Below, one piece after another: positions 6,706 through 14,825 of a DNA stretch of 16,042 nt. Origin of the DNA: an uncultured Eubacteriales bacterium (GTDB lineage: Bacteria; Bacillota; Clostridia; Lachnospirales; Bianqueaceae); the NCBI GenBank assembly GCA_902782895.1, contig CACZPA010000145.1, positions 1 to 16,042 of the forward strand, given 5' to 3'. The notes below the pieces were generated by a model. The model ran no database searches and was not told where the DNA came from. It worked only from the letters and a program-made list of their open reading frames with translations. The position numbers were made by a program, and so were the translations under genes. The first letter of the stretch is position 1. Each line of letters begins with the position of its first letter.

Positions 6706-6772
6706 GGTGCCCCTCCTCTCTTCAGGTGGATTTAACTGCCGCCGTCAGCCAAACGACTGCAGCTGTTTTGTT

Positions 6773-7717
6773 TTACGCGTAAATACCGATAAAGCACAGA
6801 ACAGCCGTAACGATCATGAACATCGCGACGATCTGTGTTTCTTTCATACCGCAGAGTTCAAAATGGTGATGGATCGGCGCCATTTTGAAGATCCGTTTGC
6901 CGTGTGTCAGTTTGAAATAACCGACCTGCAGAATAACGGACGCGACTTCCGCGACATAGATGAATCCGATCAGGAATAGGATGATCGGGTTGTCCAGAAG
7001 GATCGCCATGGATGTCACAAATCCGCCAAGTGCGAGCGACCCGGTGTCTCCCATGAAGACCTTCGCCGGATTCGCGTTGAACAACAGGAATCCGAAAAGC
7101 GCTCCGGTCATCGCCATCGCGACAGATACAAGCGCTGTCTCTCCAGCGCGGAAACCGACAAACGCGAAGAATACGCAGATAACCACGGTCACGCCCGATG
7201 CCAGGCCGTCCAGACCGTCTGTAAAATTCGTTCCGTTCGTAAATCCAAGGATATACAGGAACATGATCACGTAGTACCAACCGCCCAGATTCCAGCGGAT
7301 GTCAGTAAAAGGCACACGCACGGACGTGGGCTGATCCTTCGTGATATACAGGAAGATTACGGCCGCCAGACACTGCAGTACCCATTTCTGCCAGACCTTG
7401 AGCCCTTCATTCTGCTTGTGGCGCAGCTTCAGGAAATCATCCAGGAATCCGACAAAGCCAAGCACGAAAACCAGCAGCAGGACCGAAAAGACGCGTTTGT
7501 CAAGCGGTGCCGCGATGACAGCCGCGATCAGGAAGGACGCAAGGATCATGATGCCTCCCATGGTCGGCGTACCGGTTTTCTTCTTGTGGGCCTCCGGCCC
7601 CAGATCACGGATATACTGGCCGATTTTCAGACGGTGCAGCAGCGGAATCCCGACCGGGCAGAATACAAGCTGGAGTGCAAACGCGACAAGCAGCGCGATT
7701 AGCGGCATAACATTCAT
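6773..7717 (-). CDS. mraY: Phospho-N-acetylmuramoyl-pentapeptide-transferase MraY
   Basis: MraY transfers phospho-MurNAc-pentapeptide from UDP to undecaprenyl phosphate at the inner face of the membrane, giving lipid I. The 314-residue polytopic protein shows the family signatures in order: KKKTGTPTMGG (45-55), FLDDFLK with the catalytic DD pair (93-94), GTNFTDGLDGLA (162-173), NANPAKVFMGDTGSLALGG with Asp224, and MAPIHHHFE (279-287). It is 26 bases downstream of murF with AGAGGA before the ATG. The 67 bases between it and ftsW hold no gene, where murD is commonly found. Confidence 0.96.
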   Translation of the reverse strand: MNVMPLIALLVAFALQLVFCPVGIPLLHRLKIGQYIRDLGPEAHKKKTGTPTMGGIMILASFLIAAVIAAPLDKRVFSVLLLVFVLGFVGFLDDFLKLRHKQNEGLKVWQKWVLQCLAAVIFLYITKDQPTSVRVPFTDIRWNLGGWYYVIMFLYILGFTNGTNFTDGLDGLASGVTVVICVFFAFVGFRAGETALVSVAMAMTGALFGFLLFNANPAKVFMGDTGSLALGGFVTSMAILLDNPIILFLIGFIYVAEVASVILQVGYFKLTHGKRIFKMAPIHHHFELCGMKETQIVAMFMIVTAVLCFIGIYA

Positions 7718-7743
7718 TTTACCAATTCCTCTTTTCCGACCGC

Positions 7744-9147
7744 TTATGGCTGCGGCCCGTTTTTCAGCAGCGGCACCAGCGTATCGAAATACATCCTGCG
7801 CGATGCCTTGACCAGTATTATATCACCGGAACGGACCAGCGAAAAGAGGTCCGCCTTTAATTCTTCCAAAGTATGATAGGAATGCACTTCCATTGTTGCG
7901 GAGTGCTCGGCTGCTTCCTCCGCGATGTAACGTGAATCCTCCCCCACCGTAAGCAGCAGATCCACGCCTTTTTCCGCGGCATATGCTCCGACTTCGCGGT
8001 GTCCTGTCTCTGAATAAAAGCCCATTTCGAACATATCGCCCAGAATCGCGACCGCGCGATGTCCATTCTCCGCCTTCTCGGCACACATGACGTCGATCGC
8101 GGCCTTCATGGACGACGGGCTTGCGTTATAGGAATCGTCGATGATGCGGTAAGCATCCGTCGTAACCATTTGCATTCGCATGCCGGTCGCGGTATATCCG
8201 GCAAGACCTTCCCGGATCTGCTCCGGGCTGAGTCCGGTCAAGCGGCCGCAGCTGTACGCGGCAAGCATTGCGTATACCATATGGTTGCCGATCGTTCTGG
8301 CACGAACGGTAACAGGCTCTTCGTCGCGATAACGGATCTCGGCCTCCAGAATATCTCCATTCTGTCTGCAGGTAAGGCAGCAAACGTCATTTTCCTCGTC
8401 AAAACCGTAAAGCAGATGCGGGATCTTGCAGCTCACGGCGTATTCCTTGAGCAGCGGATCATCTCCGCACAGGAGAACCGTATTGTGCTCATCCATCTCC
8501 TCGAGCATTTCCGTTTTCGCCTGCAGAATACCCTGCTGCGATCCGAGGAACTCGATATGGGAGACGCCGATATTCGTGATCACGCCGATGTCCGGCTTCG
8601 CGATATGCGCCAGATAACGAATCTCGCCGAAATGGTTCATGCCCATCTCCAGGACCGCTGCTCCCGTATCGGCTTCAATACCGAATACGGTCAACGGCAG
8701 TCCGAACTGATTGTTCAGATTGGCCGGCGTTTTGTGCGTAACAAAGCCCCCCGAAAGCGCGGCGGCGATCATATCTTTGGTAGAAGTTTTGCCGACGCTG
8801 CCCGTTACGCCGACCACCGGAATACGGAACTGACGGCGGTACCAGGCGGCTAGATCGCCCATTGCAAGGACGGGATCTTCACAAACCACAAGCATCCGTC
8901 CCTCCGGCACAACGATCGCGTGCGCAGACGCGTATTCCTTCGATGCAAAAACGCATCCGGCGCCGGAGTCATATGCCTGCGCGATAAAACGATGGCTGTC
9001 CACGTTTTCGCCCTTCATGGCGACAAATAGCGCGTTTTTCGTAACTTTGCGGGAATCGATCACCACGTTTTCGATCGGTCTGTCAAGGTGTCCGCGGTAT
9101 TCACCGGCAACTGCTTTGCGCAGATCCTGTTCCTGAATCGGAATCAT
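7744..9147 (-). CDS. murF: UDP-MurNAc-tripeptide--D-alanyl-D-alanine ligase MurF
   Basis: This cytoplasmic ATP-dependent ligase adds D-Ala-D-Ala to the UDP-MurNAc-tripeptide, completing the pentapeptide used by MraY. The 467 residues show the three Mur ligase domains: an N-terminal substrate domain (about 1-108, DSRKV and LFVAMKGENVDSHRFI), a central ATPase with P-loop VTGSVGKTSTK (114-124) and NLNNQFGLPLT, and a C-terminal domain carrying DDSYNASPSSM and ILGDMFEMG. Its ATG overlaps the murE stop by one base (TAATG), and its ribosome site AAGGAG lies within the last murE codons, so translation is probably coupled. Confidence 0.96.
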   Translation of the reverse strand: MIPIQEQDLRKAVAGEYRGHLDRPIENVVIDSRKVTKNALFVAMKGENVDSHRFIAQAYDSGAGCVFASKEYASAHAIVVPEGRMLVVCEDPVLAMGDLAAWYRRQFRIPVVGVTGSVGKTSTKDMIAAALSGGFVTHKTPANLNNQFGLPLTVFGIEADTGAAVLEMGMNHFGEIRYLAHIAKPDIGVITNIGVSHIEFLGSQQGILQAKTEMLEEMDEHNTVLLCGDDPLLKEYAVSCKIPHLLYGFDEENDVCCLTCRQNGDILEAEIRYRDEEPVTVRARTIGNHMVYAMLAAYSCGRLTGLSPEQIREGLAGYTATGMRMQMVTTDAYRIIDDSYNASPSSMKAAIDVMCAEKAENGHRAVAILGDMFEMGFYSETGHREVGAYAAEKGVDLLLTVGEDSRYIAEEAAEHSATMEVHSYHTLEELKADLFSLVRSGDIILVKASRRMYFDTLVPLLKNGPQP

Positions 9148-10604
9148 TATGCTCTCTCCTTAAAGGCTTTCCGGACTTCTTCCACATCGTCCAGATGATG
9201 TTTGGTACGCCCGATGATCTGATAATCTTCATGTCCTTTGCCGGCGACAAGGATGATATCGCCGGGCTGTGCCTGCGCGATGGCCCTTGCGATCGCCTCG
9301 CGGCGGTCTTCCACGACCTCATAAGGACAGCCGGTCTCTTTGGTGCCGGGCTCGATCTCCGCGAGGATCGCGAACGGATCCTCCGTTCTCGGATTATCGG
9401 AGGTCAGGATCACATAATCACTGTACTGTCCCGCGATTCTTCCCATGACCGGTCTCTTGGTTCTGTCGCGGTCTCCTCCGCATCCAACAACCGTGATCAC
9501 ACGGTTCGTTTTGAATTCGTTGATCGTTTCCAGAACATTCTGCAGGGCATCCGGAACGTGGGAATAATCGACGATCGCCGCGATCCCTTCCGGTCCGTGC
9601 AGGATCTCCATCCGTCCCCGGACCGAACGGTCGGTTCTGGCAAGCTCCTGCTGAATGATCTCCGGCGCGACTCCCAGCTCCAGACATACCGTCGCGGCGG
9701 CAAGCGTATTATAGACGTTAAAACGTCCCGGAACCGGATAGCTGATCGGGAAAGTCGTTCCGTCCGGCTGCTTCAGGTCATAATGGATCCCATGCACATC
9801 CATCTGCAGATGGAGCGCCTGATAATCGGTCTCGGTATCCACCGCGTAGCCACGCATCCTGCAGAATCCGCACTCCCGCACGATCCGTCCCTCCGGGCTG
9901 TCCATATTGGTCAGGCCCAGGCGGCACATACGGAACAGCTGGATTTTGGCCTGCAGATAGGCCTCCATCGTCTTATGAAAATCCAGATGGTCGAGGGACA
10001 GATTTGTGAAGACGCCGATCTCAAATTTCATCCCGTCGACACGGTGCAGCGCCAGCGCATGTGAGGAAACCTCCATCGCGACCGCCTGCACGTCCTCGTC
10101 CTTCATCTGTTTCAGCAGTTCTTCCAGATCAAACGCCTGCGGAGTCGTATACTGGGAAGGATACACCGTCTCGCCGATCTTGTTTTCGATCGTACCGATC
10201 AGGCCGGCTTTCTGTCCGGCGGCAAGCAGGATCCTGTGGATCAGCGTAGTGGTCGTGGTCTTTCCTTTTGTTCCGGTAACGCCGATCATGGTCATCGACT
10301 CACAGGGTTTCTCATAGAAATTGACAGCCATTACAGGCATAGCTTCCAGTGTGCTCTTCACCAGCAGTACGGTAATTCCTTCCGGATAGGAGGGCAGCTC
10401 ACGCTCTATAACCACCAGTACCGCACCCTGTTCCGCCGCCTTCGCGACATAATCGTGGCCGTCAAAAGCCGTCCCTTTAACCGCTACAAAAGCACAGCCG
10501 GGGCAGGCTTTGCGTGAATCATAGGTGATCGAGGTGATATCCGCCTCGGAACCTGTCGCGAGAACCTGATACTGCGCTCCGTTCATGACTTTCTTCCAGT
10601 TCAT
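9147..10604 (-). CDS. murE: UDP-MurNAc-L-Ala-D-Glu:meso-diaminopimelate ligase MurE
   Basis: MurE adds the third stem-peptide residue to UDP-MurNAc-L-Ala-D-Glu in the cytoplasm. The 485 residues carry DSRK (29-32), the P-loop GVTGTKGKTTT (108-118), the EVSSHAL block (178-184), the probable carbamylated Lys220 (AYLQAKIQLF), HGPEG/VDYSHVPDAL (336-354) and GCGGDRDRTKRP (374-385). The specificity motif is DNPR (403-406), the form found in enzymes that use meso-diaminopimelate rather than lysine. VDYSHVPDAL has Val where most members have Thr, a minor variation. AAGGAGG straddles the stop of the upstream PBP gene; the gap is only 10 bases. Confidence 0.96.
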   Translation of the reverse strand: MNWKKVMNGAQYQVLATGSEADITSITYDSRKACPGCAFVAVKGTAFDGHDYVAKAAEQGAVLVVIERELPSYPEGITVLLVKSTLEAMPVMAVNFYEKPCESMTMIGVTGTKGKTTTTTLIHRILLAAGQKAGLIGTIENKIGETVYPSQYTTPQAFDLEELLKQMKDEDVQAVAMEVSSHALALHRVDGMKFEIGVFTNLSLDHLDFHKTMEAYLQAKIQLFRMCRLGLTNMDSPEGRIVRECGFCRMRGYAVDTETDYQALHLQMDVHGIHYDLKQPDGTTFPISYPVPGRFNVYNTLAAATVCLELGVAPEIIQQELARTDRSVRGRMEILHGPEGIAAIVDYSHVPDALQNVLETINEFKTNRVITVVGCGGDRDRTKRPVMGRIAGQYSDYVILTSDNPRTEDPFAILAEIEPGTKETGCPYEVVEDRREAIARAIAQAQPGDIILVAGKGHEDYQIIGRTKHHLDDVEEVRKAFKERA

Positions 10605-10614
10605 ATATGCCTCC

Positions 10615-12372
10615 TTAATCTTCCGGATACAGGTTCAGATACGGCAGCGTCTTCTTAAGGACCTTGGCCGCGACCTTCTGCGCAGCCGCGCTGGTTCCGT
10701 CATCCGCTTCATCCAGAACAATCAGTAATCCGATCTCGGGATTCTCGATCGGCGCAAATCCGATAAAGGATACCACGTATTTTTTCTCATCATAATCTTT
10801 CTCGGCCGTACCGGTTTTACCGCCGATATGATAGCCTTCCAGCTCTCCCCAGATGCCCGGCTCGTTCTCGACAACGGCTTCCATACCGTCCCGGATAACA
10901 CTGGAGGTCTCCGGTGAAATAACCTGACGGACAACCTGTGCCGGAATATCTTTCAGCAGATTGCCTTCCGCGTCTGTAATTCCGGAAACTATATGCGGCT
11001 TTACCAGATACCCGTTATTGACACAGGCGGAAACAGCGGTGATCAGCTGGATCGGTGTCAGGTTGAAGCCCTGGCCGAACGACGCGGTCGCCCGCTCTAC
11101 CGGTCCCATTGTATTCTTCCCGTAAACCAGCAGCTTGGCGGAAACTTCACCCGGCAGATCGATGCCGGTCTTGTGCCCGATGCCGTAAGCATCCTGATAG
11201 GCGCAGTACTCGTCTGTCGTGATTCTCTGACTGACCTGGATCATGCCGACATTACAGGAATTCTGAATAATTTCCCGTATCGTCTGCACGCCGTGCGCAA
11301 AATAGAACGCGCACTTAAACTGTATATCGTAGTAATCATATACCGCTTCGCAGAGGAATTCGTCATATTCACTGATCGCGCCGCAATCGAGTGCGGACGA
11401 GGCAAATACCGGTTTGTAGGTCGAGCCCGGCTCATACGTTGAGCTGATGACCGGATTGTTCCAAATGGATGGAAGGAAAGAATCGGCTTTAAGCTCCTCC
11501 TGTGTGTATTTTGAAGTGATTCCGATCACTTTTTCTACATTATTAAGATCGAAAGACGGGTATCCTGCCATTGCGTAGATTTCTCCGGTTTTTGGATTCA
11601 TCAGGATTCCGCAGGCCTGACGGCACTTCTGCTCCTGCATCGCGTCGGCAAGCGCCGTTTCCAGATAATACTGTGTCGTACGGTCCAGCGTCGTGATCAG
11701 GTTTTTGCCGTTGATGGGCTCCACAACCTGTGTTGAATACGATCCGTCGGAAAGCTGTACGGTCATGCGCCGTCCGGACGTTCCGGAAAGCTCTTCATTA
11801 TAATACAGCTCCAGTCCGTAAGCTTCGTTGAAACCGATCACATGCGCCGCGAGCTCGTTGCCCGGGTACTTGCGCTCCTGGATTTCTTCCATCCAGACAC
11901 CCTTGATCACGCCTTCCGCGATTCGCTGCTCGATCAGAGCGTTCACAGACTCCGAGACGCCTCTTCCTGCGGAGAAAAGCTCATAACGGCTGCTCTTATA
12001 GGACGGATCCAGGTATTTGGTAAGCAAAGCATCGTCCTTGATCCGCAGGATATCCGAAAGCTCTTTGATTGTATACTGCTGATCGACCGGAGACGCGTCC
12101 TGCAGGATCTTCGGATCAATGATGACATTGTATACATGGCTGCTTTGCGCGAGTACCTGACCGTTGCGGTCATAGATCGTGCCTCGCAACGAAAGAATCT
12201 CCGTATCTTCAGATGTCCCGATCTGTCCCTTGATGGCTTCACTGTATTCCGCGCCATGAGCGATCTGCAGGAAAGCGATTCGTACAATCACGACAACAAA
12301 AAAGAGAACGGCCGCGAGTGTAAAGATGAAAAGCCGAAGTCTGAATGAATTCTCTTTCTGTGATCTCGTCAT
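10615..12372 (-). CDS. ftsI: Class B penicillin-binding protein, septal transpeptidase (FtsI/PBP2B type)
   Basis: It cross-links septal peptidoglycan as partner of FtsW, outside the cytoplasmic membrane. The 585 residues comprise a short cytoplasmic end, one transmembrane anchor (about 12-33), a pedestal dimerisation domain (RGTIYDRNGQVLA, 63-75) and a transpeptidase domain. The transpeptidase has all three active-site motifs: STYK with nucleophile Ser317, SCN (372-374) and KTGT (519-522). No C-terminal PASTA repeats are present, unlike SpoVD and some PBP2B-type proteins; the protein ends soon after the transpeptidase fold. It follows ftsL, with a hairpin in the 54-base gap and GAGGAGAG before the ATG. 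There is no second PBP (spoVD) copy beside it. Confidence 0.93.
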   Translation of the reverse strand: MTRSQKENSFRLRLFIFTLAAVLFFVVVIVRIAFLQIAHGAEYSEAIKGQIGTSEDTEILSLRGTIYDRNGQVLAQSSHVYNVIIDPKILQDASPVDQQYTIKELSDILRIKDDALLTKYLDPSYKSSRYELFSAGRGVSESVNALIEQRIAEGVIKGVWMEEIQERKYPGNELAAHVIGFNEAYGLELYYNEELSGTSGRRMTVQLSDGSYSTQVVEPINGKNLITTLDRTTQYYLETALADAMQEQKCRQACGILMNPKTGEIYAMAGYPSFDLNNVEKVIGITSKYTQEELKADSFLPSIWNNPVISSTYEPGSTYKPVFASSALDCGAISEYDEFLCEAVYDYYDIQFKCAFYFAHGVQTIREIIQNSCNVGMIQVSQRITTDEYCAYQDAYGIGHKTGIDLPGEVSAKLLVYGKNTMGPVERATASFGQGFNLTPIQLITAVSACVNNGYLVKPHIVSGITDAEGNLLKDIPAQVVRQVISPETSSVIRDGMEAVVENEPGIWGELEGYHIGGKTGTAEKDYDEKKYVVSFIGFAPIENPEIGLLIVLDEADDGTSAAAQKVAAKVLKKTLPYLNLYPED

Positions 12373-12391
12373 GTCGCTCTCTCCTCAAAGA

Positions 12392-12416
12392 AAAGGGTCT
12401 GATCGCCAGACCCTTT
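12392..12416 (-). promoter_or_regulatory. Perfect hairpin in the ftsL-PBP gap, possible attenuator or processing site
   Basis: AAAGGGTCTG and CAGACCCTTT form a perfect 10-bp stem with a 5-base loop. On the minus strand the stem is followed by TCTTT and then at once by the GAGGAG ribosome site of the PBP gene. It starts 10 bases after the ftsL stop. It resembles a weak intrinsic terminator placed so that it could adjust PBP expression relative to ftsL. The stem is seen; regulation is inference. Confidence 0.6.
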
Positions 12417-12426
12417 CGGATTTCTG

Positions 12427-12957
12427 CTATTTCCCGAACCAGTGAATACGGATCTCGGTGGGTTTTCTCTCTTCCTGGATCGTCTGTACCGTATAAGCCT
12501 CTACGAGCGGGCCGATGGTGACATATTCGCCGGGCTGCGCTTCCCGCATGCCATAGCGCTGAATGGCATCTTCATACAGCTCGGACATGGACAGGACCGT
12601 CTCAGCTTTATCGCGCAGTACGGCTGTCTTTTTCTTTTCTTCCTCAAGCTTGTCTCTTGTATCCTCATACTTCTGTCTGGCCGCGTAGACTCGGTTCGCG
12701 TCCGTGATCATATACAGCAGAGTAAAGCCAAAGAGGATAAAAAGCGCGATTACCGCTACTTTGCCCAGGAAAGACATCGGACGGATGGCCGGCTGCGCAT
12801 CCTGTACGACAGGCTCTTCTACGACCGGCGTCTCAATGACCGGCTCTTCCGGCTGCCATGCGGGGATCTGCTCCGCCGCGTTCTGCTCATCGAAAAAGTA
12901 GGCAGCATTCAGGTCTCTCGCGAGATTGCCATCTGTTGCCGCAAATCTTTCAGCCAT
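12427..12957 (-). CDS. ftsL: Cell division protein FtsL (bitopic, coiled coil)
   Basis: FtsL joins FtsQ/DivIB and DivIC/FtsB and helps activate FtsW-PBP septal synthesis. Starting at ATG 12957, chosen because AAGAGGTGG lies just before it, the protein has 176 residues. An acidic, Pro/Val/Glu-rich cytoplasmic N-terminus (repeated EEPV-like steps) precedes a single transmembrane segment (about 64-84, GKVAVIALFILFGFTLLYMI). A charged heptad-like coiled coil follows (about 90-125, RQKYEDTRDKLEEEKKKTAVL), then a short C-terminal part. An upstream ATG at 13044 adds 29 basic residues but lacks a good ribosome site. The identification rests on topology and position, as FtsL sequences diverge strongly. 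Confidence 0.8.
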   Translation of the reverse strand: MAERFAATDGNLARDLNAAYFFDEQNAAEQIPAWQPEEPVIETPVVEEPVVQDAQPAIRPMSFLGKVAVIALFILFGFTLLYMITDANRVYAARQKYEDTRDKLEEEKKKTAVLRDKAETVLSMSELYEDAIQRYGMREAQPGEYVTIGPLVEAYTVQTIQEERKPTEIRIHWFGK

Positions 12958-13081
12958 ACTGCCCACCTCTTTTCTCTTGGATTTCTTTCTGTCGAACCGT
13001 TCTCTCGAGCCAGCCCGGTCTATCGGGCTGATCCATCCGGTCATTCTTTCAGACCAGTCTGTCGGATTTTGCTCCGGTATT

Positions 13082-14023
13082 TTATGAATTCAGTATTCCC
13101 TCCGCCACGCGCAGCTTGGCGCTGCGGGAACGCGGATTCTCTTCCAACTCTTCTTCAGAAGGAACGATCGGTTTCTTTGTGATTACGTGGATCACCGGTT
13201 TCTTGCCGCAGATACACACCGGCAGATTCTTCGGGCAGGTACACGGATTCTCCAGACGTTTGAAGGTCTGCTTCACGATCCGGTCCTCCAGCGAATGGAA
13301 CGTGATGACGCACAGCCTGCCGCCGGGTGCCAACAGATTCGCCATATCGTCCAAGGCCTGTCCCAGTATTGTCAATTCCTGATTGACTTCTATGCGGATC
13401 GCCTGAAAAGAGCGTTTTGCCGGATGCGGTCCGTCCTCGCGGGCGCCTTTTGGCACCGCGTTCTTGATGATACGGACAAGCTCACCTGTCGTCTCGATCG
13501 GTTTCGCCGCTCTTGCTTCTACGATAAATTCCGCGATCCTGGAAGCCCACCGTTCCTCACCGTACTCGGTCAGGACACGGCGCAGCTCATCTTTATCATA
13601 TTCATTAACTACATTATATGCCGAAAAAGCAGCCCGTTCGTCCATCCGCATATCGAGTGGAGCATCCTGCATGTAGGTAAAGCCCCGTTTAGGATCGTCG
13701 AGCTGTTTAGACGAGACCCCGAGATCCAACAGGACCCCGTTTACCCGCTGAACCCCGAGTTCTCTTATAATGCTCTTAAAATTCCTGAAATTGTCACGTA
13801 CAATCGTGACATTCGGGAATTCGGCCAGACGCTGCCTGCCGGCCTGAACAGCCTCTTTGTCCTGGTCGATTCCAATGAACCGTCCTTCCGGAGAAAGCCT
13901 TCTGCAGATCTCGGCGGCATGTCCCGCACCGCCCAGTGTCCCGTCGACGTAAACGCCATTGGGATCGATCTCCAGATTCCGTATGCACTCATCTCTCAGA
14001 ACAGAAACATGTCTGAATTCCAC
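13082..14023 (-). CDS. rsmH: 16S rRNA (cytosine(1402)-N(4))-methyltransferase RsmH (MraW)
   Basis: RsmH methylates N4 of C1402 in the decoding centre of 16S rRNA using S-adenosylmethionine. The 313 residues show the SAM site DGTLGGAGHA (27-36) with GIDQD (51-55), DLGVSSKQLD (100-109), GFTY with APLDMRMD (114-128), HPAKRSFQAIRIEVN (200-214), and FHSLEDRIVK (242-251). A CTCP...CICG set of four cysteines (261, 263, 270, 272) is typical of Firmicute members. The start is GTG at 14023, preceded by GAGG 8 bases away. It is 39 bases downstream of mraZ. The 124 bases to ftsL hold only a small hairpin (13011-13030). Confidence 0.96.
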   Translation of the reverse strand: MEFRHVSVLRDECIRNLEIDPNGVYVDGTLGGAGHAAEICRRLSPEGRFIGIDQDKEAVQAGRQRLAEFPNVTIVRDNFRNFKSIIRELGVQRVNGVLLDLGVSSKQLDDPKRGFTYMQDAPLDMRMDERAAFSAYNVVNEYDKDELRRVLTEYGEERWASRIAEFIVEARAAKPIETTGELVRIIKNAVPKGAREDGPHPAKRSFQAIRIEVNQELTILGQALDDMANLLAPGGRLCVITFHSLEDRIVKQTFKRLENPCTCPKNLPVCICGKKPVIHVITKKPIVPSEEELEENPRSRSAKLRVAEGILNS

Positions 14024-14062
14024 GTTCTCAGCCTCGTTATATTTATATAGATGCCCTGTTCC

Positions 14063-14542
14063 TTAGAAGCCCAATGCGCCAAGCGTTTCGCTCCAGTGGG
14101 ACCCGTCGTCCTCATCTGCCGCCTGGTAAGCCTTCCATGCATCCGCGTTCCAGACCTCAATACGCATGTCCATTCCAACCAGCTTGACATCGTGCTCGAT
14201 CCCCGCGTATTCCTTCAGCTCGGGGATGATCAGTACACGACCCTGTTTGTCAAGCGTTGTACTCTGTGTGCTGGAGAAAAACTTTCTCTTCATGCGGCGC
14301 ACCTGCGGATCCTGTTCGCTCATTCCCGCAAGCTTATCGCGCAGCATTCTGTAATTGTCTTCCGGCCACAGATACAGGCAAGGCTCCTGTGCTCCCATCG
14401 GATCCCACAGATTAGTCGTAATATAGAATCGGCGAGGATACCCGTTTTCCGCGCTTACGCCTGCCAGTTCTTCTCTGTACTCCACAGGGATAATCAGACG
14501 TCCCTTATCGTCAATCGTATGATTGTATTTGTTGCAGAACAA
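14063..14542 (-). CDS. mraZ: Transcriptional regulator MraZ
   Basis: MraZ is the first gene of the dcw operon and a ring-forming DNA-binding protein that in other bacteria regulates its own operon. The 159 residues hold two tandem SpoVT/AbrB-like domains, each with the DxxGR hallmark: DDKGRLIIP (11-19) and LDKQGRVLIIP (97-107). The start is TTG at 14542. A TGA lies two codons upstream in frame, AGGTGA precedes it, and MFCNKYNHTIDDKGR aligns with the usual MraZ N-terminus. A promoter and candidate binding repeats lie within 100 bases upstream. Confidence 0.95.
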   Translation of the reverse strand: MFCNKYNHTIDDKGRLIIPVEYREELAGVSAENGYPRRFYITTNLWDPMGAQEPCLYLWPEDNYRMLRDKLAGMSEQDPQVRRMKRKFFSSTQSTTLDKQGRVLIIPELKEYAGIEHDVKLVGMDMRIEVWNADAWKAYQAADEDDGSHWSETLGALGF

Positions 14543-14583
14543 CGAGTCTCACCTGCCTTCCGTTCCAAACTGTCTTCATTTTA

Positions 14584-14619
14584 CTCCAAATGGTAGCAAT
14601 TCGCCTCCACACAACTCCA
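14584..14619 (-). promoter_or_regulatory. Candidate MraZ boxes (TGGAG repeats)
   Basis: On the minus strand three TGGAG repeats occur at 14619-14615, 14609-14605 and 14588-14584. The first two are exactly 10 bases apart (TGGAG-N5-TGGAG) and the third is 21 further on, close to helical phase. Escherichia coli MraZ is known to bind TGGGN direct repeats separated by 5 bases at its own promoter, so the spacing is suggestive. The repeats overlap the end of the -10 and the start point, a position suited to autorepression. Confidence 0.45.
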
Positions 14620-14646
14620 TTATACCATAGAATCCATTCTTTGCAA
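14619..14646 (-). promoter_or_regulatory. Main promoter of the dcw operon
   Basis: On the minus strand TTGCAA (14646-14641) and TATAAT (14624-14619) are 16 bases apart. The bases before the -10 (TGG) form an extended -10 element. It lies about 80 bases upstream of the mraZ start, between the terminator of the preceding gene and mraZ, and is the best promoter visible for the ten-gene cluster. Confidence 0.75.
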
Positions 14647-14669
14647 GAGATTTTCTGATTTTTTTTTGC

Positions 14670-14712
14670 AAAAAAAGAGGACGAAAAACCATGTTTTGCA
14701 TGATCTTTCGTC
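14670..14712 (-). terminator. Rho-independent terminator of the gene upstream of mraZ
   Basis: On the minus strand a 14-pair stem (14712-14699 with 14693-14680, two G-U pairs) and a 5-base loop (CAAAA) are followed by CTC and seven Ts. A further T/A block continues to about 14659. It lies about 90 bases after the stop at 14803 and insulates the dcw promoter from readthrough. Confidence 0.88.
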
Positions 14713-14715
14713 GCT

Positions 14716-14825
14716 CTGTCCTAACACGGCATCAGCTCTGTCTTTGTACGGCTTTCGCACTGTCTTCGTACGACTCCAGCCTTGTCTTCGTATGGTCCTC
14801 GCTTAGTCCTCGTACAGCCAGTCGA
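14716..14825. repeat. Degenerate 22-bp tandem repeat, five units
   Basis: Units begin at 14716, 14738, 14760, 14782 and 14804, exactly 22 bases apart. The shared + strand core is GTCTTCGTACG (minus strand CGTACGAAGAC), and neighbouring units match at roughly 14-16 of 22 positions. The last unit covers the final codons (LYED, stop) of the minus-strand gene; the others lie in its 3' untranslated region up to the terminator. Because 22 is not a multiple of three, the array does not extend the protein. Its function is unknown. Confidence 0.75.

Noticed and set aside
8059..8853. 264-codon + strand frame opposite murF, with a similar one opposite murE at 9195-10064
   Set aside because: Both are shadows of well-conserved Mur ligases and contain no family motif.
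13011..13030. 7-bp hairpin (CAGCCCG/CGGGCTG) between rsmH and ftsL as a terminator
   Set aside because: No T-tract on either strand, and the operon continues directly; listed only as a minor structure.
14024..14062. TATAAA-like -10 between mraZ and rsmH
   Set aside because: No -35 at acceptable spacing, and the 39-base gap in a co-directional operon does not need a promoter.
14716..14825. CRISPR array
   Set aside because: The 22-base units are contiguous and degenerate, with no unique spacers and no cas genes.
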